Assembly: GCA_964006375.1 (NCBI GenBank)
Contig: OZ023266.1
Location: 64,277,446 to 64,341,445, forward strand
Source of the DNA: Tillus elongatus
Lineage: Eukaryota; Arthropoda; Insecta; Coleoptera; Cleridae
Reading direction: 5' to 3'
Length of the DNA stretch: 64,000 nt
Shown in pieces: positions 57,246-64,000 of this stretch; within the stretch, counting starts at the first letter, position 1, and every line of letters starts with the position of its first letter. The notes beneath the pieces are model-generated. The model was not told the DNA's origin and ran no database searches. It saw only the letters and a program-made list of their open reading frames with translations. Both the position numbers and the translations under genes were made by a program.

Positions 57246-57360
57246 TATTATTTAAAGTTACAAAGTTGTATGAAAATATGGGTTGTTAAGAAAGAATTTA
57301 AGTTCGGAAGGCATTGTGTAAGGAATAAAAGGTTTGGAAAGTGGGGGCAAAGATTAGATC

Positions 57361-57536
57361 ATTAGCTGCGTACCAAATTTTGTTGCCATAGCTTTGTTGT
57401 TTTTTTTTTGGAGGCAAAGAAATTTTCCGAAAGATAATTTTTTTTCCGGAAAACTTTCCAATTTTCCTTGCTAACAAACTTATCCAAGCTACTTACAAAT
57501 GGAGGGTACGTGCCAAATTCCATCCCAATCCGACCG

Positions 57537-57626
<90 letters not shown>

Positions 57627-57747
57627 ATATAACTATTTAAACTGACTTTGGATGCGGGTTATAGGGTCCTAGTTTGCGCTAATTTGAAGGGTTTTTTAAA
57701 TTTTAAATCTCCCTTTAGTGATTTTTTTCTACGAAAATTCACTAAAA
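57361..57747 (+). mobile_element. Mini-Helentron-like element, 5' truncated
   Basis: AACAAACTTATCCAAGCTAC, GGTACGTGCCAAATTC, (TA)n, GGATGCGGGTTATAGGGTCC and the terminal hairpin TAGTGATTTTTTTCTACG with AAAATTCACTA. Confidence 0.75.
57538..57622. repeat. (TA)n microsatellite in mini-Helentron
   Basis: Pure TA run. Confidence 0.97.
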
Positions 57748-57840
57748 GCTTATCTAGCTGTTACACAAACATTGGACGAGAGATATTGTTTAATTATAGT
57801 CAATGACAAAAAAATAGGTACTAAAAATATTTTTCTTTAC

Positions 57841-58057
57841 CTTGCTTTCATGGTTGAAGTTGTCTCTTATGAAAAGAGCTCCTACTGCCATTCCAAGTTT
57901 TTTATTTGTCCACTCTACACATTGTGACCATCTATGTCTTTCACTGAGAACACCTTGAAGAATTTTTCTAAATTCGACACGTTCTCTTTGGTAGTCGTCA
58001 ATAAGATGTGGAATGAGTGCCATTACAAGTCTCCATAAAGCATAATTGTGAATAACC
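57841..58057 (-). CDS. Neprilysin-family metalloprotease, internal exon
   Basis: Starts after ATTTTTCAG with one base completing Arg, then VIHNYALWRLVMALIPHLID, FRKILQGV, RWSQCVEWTNKKLGMAVGAL and FIRDNFNHESK, ending phase 0 before GTAAAG. The NY-LWR, FRK and W-CV--N---G-AVG---F patterns match the M13 N-terminal domain. The open frame extends upstream, but that part is intron: the M13 alignment and the splice phase both place the junction at ERR-VIHNY. Confidence 0.92.
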
Positions 58058-58059
58058 CT

Positions 58060-58860
58060 GAAAAATGATTGCATTATTATTTCGAAACGTTGTCTCATAT
58101 TTGCATTCCATTCTTCCACATCCTGGTTGTGCATCTTAGATGTTGAGTTTAGAAAATCACGAAAAGTTTAGTACCCTGTAAACATTATACATATAATCAT
58201 GGAGCTTGTATGTACTTATCGCTATAGTTATATCAAGTGATTTATAATTATTACCCTCAACGTGTGCAGTGTCCGCGAGATGACCGCATAGCTGTGTAAC
58301 AGCATAATAAACAATTCTTATGTTGTGTCAAGGGCAGCTCAAATCAGGCAATGATTTATCACGTTTCTGTTTGATTTGACGCGTTTATTTGGAGAGATTA
58401 AAACACGAAGTATTTTTTGCAGTCATTGAATACAAATAATCCTTGAATTCGAGGGCAGTACAATTTGAGCATACAATTAAAAACCACTCGTTATTTTATT
58501 AGTGCGGTATTACACAATACCAAATTTGGCCCCACCAAATTACATTTAGGTAAATAATAATACTAAAGTATCAGCGGCGTCTAAATCAGTCATTCAACTG
58601 ATTCAACAGTACCTCTGATACTATTTTACAGATTTTATGGGTGACAAATCAGGAGATTCTGCGGATCAATTGAGCATTTCTATGCTTGGACCCGCTGAAA
58701 ACTAAGTAGATATATGTGATGAAGAGGGCTGGGAATTATACTGTTATAAAGTGACATTTGAAAAGCCTTGAAAATATGCAAGAAAGTTGATTGTACAATA
58801 TTAATGGCTTACGATGAGTCGAAATTAGAACCTGTGATGAGGACTGATAAGCACAACTTA
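58060..58860. other. Intron sequence with no recognised element
   Basis: Mostly AT-rich and unassigned up to the hammerhead pair. Confidence 0.4.
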
Positions 58861-59050
58861 GAGAATTCGACTCATCATAGTACAGTTTTCAGACCAGAAG
58901 ATCGTTTCGCTAACCAAGTTAGCGTCATCAGAGGGATGAACAAACTAATTTTCATTCATCCCGCTGGTGACACTAATTTAGTTAGCGAAACCAGCGTCAG
59001 GTCTGAAAACTGTATTGTGATCAATATGGTTCTCCAAATTGTACTTATTA
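58830..59050. mobile_element. Second inverted pair of hammerhead-like motifs
   Basis: Left arm: the complement of CTGATGA, GCTAAC/GTTAGC, GAAAC at 58890-58940, preceded by TACAGTTTTCAGACC. Right arm: CTGGTGA (one core base changed), stem ACTAA/TTAGT, GAAAC, CAGCGTC and AGGTCTGAAAACTGTATTGTG at 58953-59004. The arms are complementary over about 80 bp with a short centre. Confidence 0.6.
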
Positions 59051-59657
59051 ATTGCTCACCTTTCTGCTACTTCCAGAGACGATTTGCCTCTAAAGCTTAT
59101 TGCAACGATTACCATTGTACCTTGTTCAAAGAAAGATGTGGAATAAAATCCAGGTGAGTACCAAACAATCTGGAAGGTGCTACCCCGCTCCAGCAGAGTG
59201 TAAATCCATACCCCCTAAATGAAAATTTTCCATTTAATTAATTATTTTGCGATATTACTAGACCCTTTAAGAAGTAGTACAATGTAGTAAGGTGTCCCCG
59301 ATCAAGAAGTTCATCTGATTAAGAAGGAGAAGACTTTGTATTTAAAAGGGATACTCTCTTTGTTAAAGTAAACTAAAGTTGATTGTAACAAAGTAACAAG
59401 AATTTAAGTAAAATAAAGTTGATTAATAATAGGCGACGCAATAATAAACGCCGACTTCAAAAAGTTGGTTTGATCAAATGGGGTAAATAAAGACAAGAAA
59501 TGTTCTGAGTATTCAAAACAGAAGCTAATTTCCTAAAATATTTGTTAAATAAATACTATATCGGAGGGTTTAATAAAACCAATTAAAAGAAATGTTAACA
59601 CAAAAAAATACTTACCATTTCACTCGTACATTTTAAATGAATAAAAATAAAGTGGTG

Positions 59658-59752
<95 letters not shown>

Positions 59753-60239
59753 TTGATACTGCTCAACAAACATGTTTATTTTAGTGAATTGTAGATAACA
59801 TTCCCTTATTTACAAATACAGCATCAATCACAACTTGAAATTTTTGATGAAGCATATATCTAAGTGACCAAATCTATTTTCCGGCAGGTTCCTGTGTCTA
59901 AGATGTGATGCATTTTTTAATACAGGTAGGTTGTCCCAAGATTTAATATTTTACTTCAGGATTCTATGGTGAGGCATTATTTTTAGCTTTAGGGGAAGCC
60001 TGTATATAGTAACATCAATAGTAAATAGGTACATTTTTTGTTCATTGCTGCAGCTTAAAGCCTCCCTGATTTTTTTGGTACAATTACCAATTACAGTCAC
60101 CGAAAAAAATATTTGAAGGTGTCAGCTGTTGTATCTTGCAAGAAATACTCCTTTTCAATAGTTTCTTTGTTTAGAATGACATTATTTTGTCCTGAGATGT
60201 GTGCTAGAACGTATAATACATGAAAAATTTATTAGGTAC
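59050..60239. other. Intron sequence with no recognised element
   Basis: AT-rich with one (TA)n array; no family motif recognised. Confidence 0.4.
59659..59748. repeat. (TA)n microsatellite
   Basis: Pure TA run in the neprilysin intron. Confidence 0.97.
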
Positions 60240-60451
60240 CTTCTTTCAGTTTCTGCAATTATTTTTCCCATTTCAATGAAATAAGAAAGTCCATAAGCTA
60301 CTACGGGCTCCTCTTCACCAATTTCATCCTCCAAAAAAGATGTCAGGTATTCTAACCAGTTAAATTGGGGTACAATTTGTTGCAGCTCCCTCAATGTTAC
60401 CTTCCTGTAGATGGCACTGGTATCGTGTCTATCAGCTTCCGGGAGCGATGC
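60240..60451 (-). CDS. Neprilysin-family metalloprotease, most upstream exon seen
   Basis: Starts after GTTTTAG, phase 0 (ASLPEADRHDTSAIYRKVTL), then RELQQIVPQFNWLEYLTSFL and EPVVAYGLSYFIEMGKII, ending with two bases of an Arg codon before GTACCT. RHD---IY-K-TL-EL and F-W--YL correspond to the M13 N-terminal domain. The seven exons sum to 1365 nt, 454 residues plus stop, with consistent phases. Family members are about 700-780 residues, so roughly 250-300 N-terminal residues, including the membrane anchor, lie outside the window. Confidence 0.9.
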
Positions 60452-61128
60452 CTAAAACATATATAATTATCTAAATAAAAGGTTTTTAAATTCTCTGGCC
60501 AGGTTTTTAAAATTAGTGGATGCCTGGTCTCAATTTGAATTATTATTTGTTAATTTTTACACGTATATTCACACATGTATTCTAACTATACATTCAAGAT
60601 GATAAAATACCAATCATTGACAAAAATTACAAAACCACTTTAGCAAAAATTACTTAGAAAAATCTTTATATTATCTTAGGCGAAACGCGCCCACCACCTG
60701 ATCAAAAAATGCTGCATAAAATATAATCATATGATAAAATTTACTTCTTTTTCGACAAACATACAATTTTGGATAAACTTTATTTTTGCAAGCACAGGCC
60801 AGTTATTTTTCAAGAAATCCTGGTAAGATTATGGAGGAAGTGACACAAATAGCGTATCTTATAAGACAACAATGTGTACAATAGCACTGAAATAAACCTG
60901 TAATAAACCAACACAACTTTTAAGTAAACGTTACCCGATGAATTTTTGAAAGGTAAGGGGTTAATAAATATACAGAGGACATTGAGTCTTAAAGTATATA
61001 GAAACGCAAAATCATAACCTTATATATTGATTTATCGTTATTGCCCTTTCTTGGTGAAACCGTTCCATACTAAATACAGATGTAGACTTTTTTATCACTG
61101 AATAATAAATCATGCGCCGTGTTGAAAG
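60452..61128. other. Gap between protease exon and LINE
   Basis: AT-rich; no further protease exon recognised. Near 61057 TTGGTGAAACCGTTCCATAC repeats part of the 46.3-kb hairpin repeat. Confidence 0.45.
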
Positions 61129-64000
61129 GTGGTAGTGGAATTTTCCTTTACGTAATAGTAAAGGATTTTTTCACGCCCGAGGAGGTACCACCCCATACAT
61201 CAAGGGGCCGGTGAAGTCCCAACAGACGTTTCCGGTTCTGGTGTATGAGTCGGTTTCCCTTATAAGCAAAAATGATGATGGCTCCTCCTTGTACAAAATT
61301 ATCCGGAGGCAAAATACCCCTCCATTCGGATCTCCGGGAGAGGGGTGTACAGGGGGCGCCAACATCAAGATTTAACATATCCTTTTCGAATATATGTGGC
61401 CTAAATTCTAACCTGAACTCCGTCCACCATTTCCTCCAGGCTAACAGGCCCCAACTCCTCTTCCTCACCGAAACCCAAATCAGTGCTAAACAGTCACTAA
61501 TCACCTTAATTTCCCGAGGTATGAGCTCCTTACTTCCTTTAGATTGCGTGGAGGCGTGTGCGCATACGTCCGTAGCAGTCTACCCTGCACCAGACTCCTC
61601 AATTTAGAAGCTGGAAGAAAGACATACTATGGATAAAACTCTCTCTCAGGGCTGCAACTAAATTCATCTGTTGCATTTACCGGTCACCTTCTGACAACAA
61701 CTTTGTCCAGATCTTTGACTACCTTTCTGAAAAAACCGACTATCTGATTTCTGAATATCCTGCCTCCGAGGTCACTATTCTTGGCGACTTCAATGTCCAT
61801 AATAAGGAATGGCTAGGATCTTCAAAAACCGATCCACAAGGAAGAGCAGCGGAGGCCTTTGCAGTCAGCAATTCTTTAGCTAATAAGGTTCAGCAACCTA
61901 CTTACTTTCCTCGTATCCCAACACACAGCTCAAATCCCTTGGATCTCCTTCTTACTACACAACCTGAATGCTATAAGATATCAGTCACCGCCCCCCTTGG
62001 TCGCTCAGACCACGGCATGGTCACAGCTTCCTGCGCAATGCAACCCAAGGTCACACAGTTATCACACCCACGTATCGTTTGGCACTACAACTCCGTAAAC
62101 TGGGACGAAATGCGGGATTACTTTTCCTCATTTCCATGGGCGTCTGTCTGCTTCTCTCATCCTGACCCCTCTAATATCTCACAAAACGTCACTGAAATTA
62201 TCCAAGCTGGCATGGAATTATTTATCCCACGTACACAGAAAACCTTTTCAGCCACTCAAAAGCCCTGGTTTATCTAAATCCTGTGACATGGCCAGACTTG
62301 AAAAGGTCAAAGCTCACAAAACGCTTCTACACAATCCCAGTCAAGAAAATCGTCAATCATTTAACGACGCAAGAAACCGCTATGTCAGCATTCTTTCTGA
62401 GGCAAAAAACTCGTTTAATAACCACATCAAAAACAAAGTCCTCTTAAGCTCAAACGGCGGCAAACCCTTCTGGACTCTTGCTAAATCTATCGGGAATAAT
62501 TTCTGCAAAAGCACGTTCCCACCTCTTGTCTCAGGGGATGAAATTGTTTCTACCGCCCTGGGCAAGGCTGAACTTTTTGCTTCGTTGTTCGCCGCCAATT
62601 CTACTCTCAACCCACCTTCAAATGTTCAACCACCAACAGTCCCCAATGTCGCGCATAAAATGAGGGATATCATTTTCAAAACTAAAAAGGTACGAAAGAT
62701 GCTCTCTTCTCTCAATACCAGGAAAGCCTCTGGCCTTGACGAGATCCCAGCAATTGTTCTCAAACAACGCGCACCAGAGCTTGCTCCTGTCCTGACTCGT
62801 CTGTTTCAGATATCTTACAATAAAGGCATATTCCCTAGTAACTGGAAAACTCGAGTACAACCCATCCCCAAGAAAGGATCCAAAGCGCTTCCTAGCAACT
62901 ACAGGCCTATTTCTCTCCTTCCAGTCGTCTCTAAAGTGATGGAAAAGTATATAAACACCGAATTACTAAAATTTCTTGAAAAACACAGTCTAATGCACAA
63001 CAGGCAGTATGGATTCCGTCAGCGCAGATCGACTGCCGACCTCCTTTCCTTTGTCACCCATTCTTGGAACAAGTCTATGGAACAACATGGTGAATCTCAG
63101 ATTGTTGCTCTAGACATATCCAAAGCATTCGACCAGGTCTGGCACGCAGCGCTGCTTAATAAACTTCCGGCCTATGGCCTACCACAAAAACTTTGTACCT
63201 GGACAGCAAATTTCCTCTCCAACAGGACCATATATGTTGTTGTGGATGGCCATTCCTCTAAACTGTATCCAATTAATGCAGGAGTTCCTCAAGGTTCAGC
63301 TTTAGCCTCTACTTTGTTTCTTCTCCACAATGACCTCCTCTCTAGCACATCCAAGCCAGTTCACAGCTACGCGGACGACAGCACCCTCCATTCAAATATA
63401 CAATATTCTAAGCCTGTCTCTTTAGCCCAATTAGATGAGGATCGCAGACTCATGGAGGGTTCTGTCGCCGTGGATCTCCAAAAAATATTAGACTGGGGAA
63501 GTACAAATCTTGTACAATTCAACCCCACCAAAACTAAGTCTTGCTTTCTTTCTCACAAGAGATACACCAGCCCTAGACCTATCACAATGAACAACCAAGT
63601 TATTCAAAGTAATGAGTCCTTTTCTCTTGTTGGTATTTCTGTGGATCGAAATCTTAATTGGCACCAACATGTTACATCAATTGCAGAAGCGGCTGCTAAT
63701 AAATTAGGTTTACTCTTCCGGGCTCGCAAATACTTTTCACCAGCTAATCTCTATACCTTATATACTTCACAGATAAGGCCAAACCTCGAATACTGCTCTC
63801 AGATCTGGGGTGCAGCTGCCGATTCTACACTCGCTATCCTGGACTCCATTCAAAAGAGAGCTATACGTCTCATCGGTGACCCTACCTTCACCCAAAGGCT
63901 GCCATCCCTTGCCCACCGACGTGCCGTTGGTGACCTCTCTCTCTCTCTTTTATAGATATCTGCACGAGCACTGCTCAGAGGAGCTTTCCTCCATAGTTCC
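61129..64000 (+). mobile_element. Non-LTR retrotransposon, near full length, cut by window end
   Basis: Leader from GGTGGTAGTGGAATTTTCCT (61129), then an AP-endonuclease in broken frames: FSNICGLNSNLN and LLFLTETQIS near 61400-61480, LGDFN near 61780, NKEWLGSS, SNPLDLLLTT and GRSDHGMV near 62000. The RT follows in one long frame. Style suggests the Jockey/CR1/I supergroup; the clade is not determined. The 3' end is beyond 64000. Confidence 0.9.
62288..63955 (+). CDS. LINE reverse transcriptase ORF (frameshifted at both ends)
   Basis: A 555-codon frame with the RT blocks in order: TRKASGLDEIPAIVLK, SNYRPISLLPVVSKVMEKYI, RQYGFRQRRSTADLLS, VALDISKAFDQVWHAALLNK, INAGVPQGSALASTLFLLHN, YADDSTLHS (catalytic box intact) and a thumb region ending IQKRAIRLIGDPTF. 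A one-base difference near 62270, compared with the copy at 37.9-39.5 kb (PWFSESCDMA), separates it from the endonuclease frame. A (CT)n expansion at 63940-63950 shifts the frame, giving a false end at SLSLL. Confidence 0.88.
   Translation: MARLEKVKAHKTLLHNPSQENRQSFNDARNRYVSILSEAKNSFNNHIKNKVLLSSNGGKPFWTLAKSIGNNFCKSTFPPLVSGDEIVSTALGKAELFASLFAANSTLNPPSNVQPPTVPNVAHKMRDIIFKTKKVRKMLSSLNTRKASGLDEIPAIVLKQRAPELAPVLTRLFQISYNKGIFPSNWKTRVQPIPKKGSKALPSNYRPISLLPVVSKVMEKYINTELLKFLEKHSLMHNRQYGFRQRRSTADLLSFVTHSWNKSMEQHGESQIVALDISKAFDQVWHAALLNKLPAYGLPQKLCTWTANFLSNRTIYVVVDGHSSKLYPINAGVPQGSALASTLFLLHNDLLSSTSKPVHSYADDSTLHSNIQYSKPVSLAQLDEDRRLMEGSVAVDLQKILDWGSTNLVQFNPTKTKSCFLSHKRYTSPRPITMNNQVIQSNESFSLVGISVDRNLNWHQHVTSIAEAAANKLGLLFRARKYFSPANLYTLYTSQIRPNLEYCSQIWGAAADSTLAILDSIQKRAIRLIGDPTFTQRLPSLAHRRAVGDLSLSLL

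Noticed and set aside
57790..58134. Upstream extension of the protease exon frame (MHNQDVEEWNANMRQRF...) as coding
   Set aside because: The splice acceptor ATTTTTCAG at 58058, the phase of the preceding exon and the M13 pattern ERR-VIHNYALWR put the junction inside the frame; the extension is intron.
58768..59157. 129-residue + strand frame
   Set aside because: It runs through the inverted hammerhead pair, a structured non-coding repeat.

Overview
This is a eukaryotic window, most likely an insect and possibly a beetle; no database search was available, so the order is a guess from the style of the repeats. It is AT-rich, has interrupted genes with GT-AG introns, and is packed with transposable elements. 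It carries 24 long (TA)n arrays. Two host protein-coding genes can be supported. (1) A gustatory receptor on the + strand has two coding exons (14407-15264 and 18669-18938). They join in phase 0 into a 375-residue product ending in the insect Gr signature TYFIVIIQF. (2) The C-terminal 454 residues of an M13 zinc metalloprotease (neprilysin family) lie on the - strand. Seven exons spread over 23.8 kb (60451 down to 36691) have splice phases that fit exactly, with HEITH, ENIADNGG and a C-terminal CSVW. Its N-terminal exons lie beyond the right edge.

The most unusual host-like sequence is a compact GC-richer block at 21.96-22.46 kb. It holds five successive hairpins of about 65-75 nt, each with CATTGCAC on its 3' arm. 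That is the seed of the miR-25/92/310 microRNA family. I read it as a rapidly diverging microRNA cluster on the + strand; this is an inference.

The rest is mobile DNA. Left part (0-14 kb): a small hAT-like element, an LTR-like promoter with heat-shock-type motifs, remnants of pogo and mariner transposases, an RTE-type LINE, a Jockey-type LINE, and a Ty3/gypsy deletion derivative sitting in (TA)n. Middle (14-36 kb): the Gr gene with a mariner inserted 6 bp into its intron (itself carrying a nested mini-Helentron-like element), the hairpin cluster, two Penelope-like elements (PLEs) head to head with a LINE nested in one arm, a PIF/Harbinger derivative, a tRNA-like SINE and a second mariner copy. 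Right part (36-61 kb): neprilysin introns filled with mini-Helentron-like copies, a mariner-type MITE, LINE RNase H and RTE fragments, and paired inverted hammerhead motifs. The window ends in a near full-length non-LTR retrotransposon (61.13-64.0 kb) whose 5' half is repeated in opposite orientation at 37.9-39.5 kb.

Two themes link the parts. A mini-Helentron/DINE-1-like family recurs at least a dozen times; it has a conserved CGCAGCAAGTGCGTTATGG end, an internal (TA)n, a 141-bp minisatellite and a TTAGTGAATTTT hairpin end. Nine hammerhead-ribozyme-like motifs also recur, some of them clearly attached to the Penelope-like elements.
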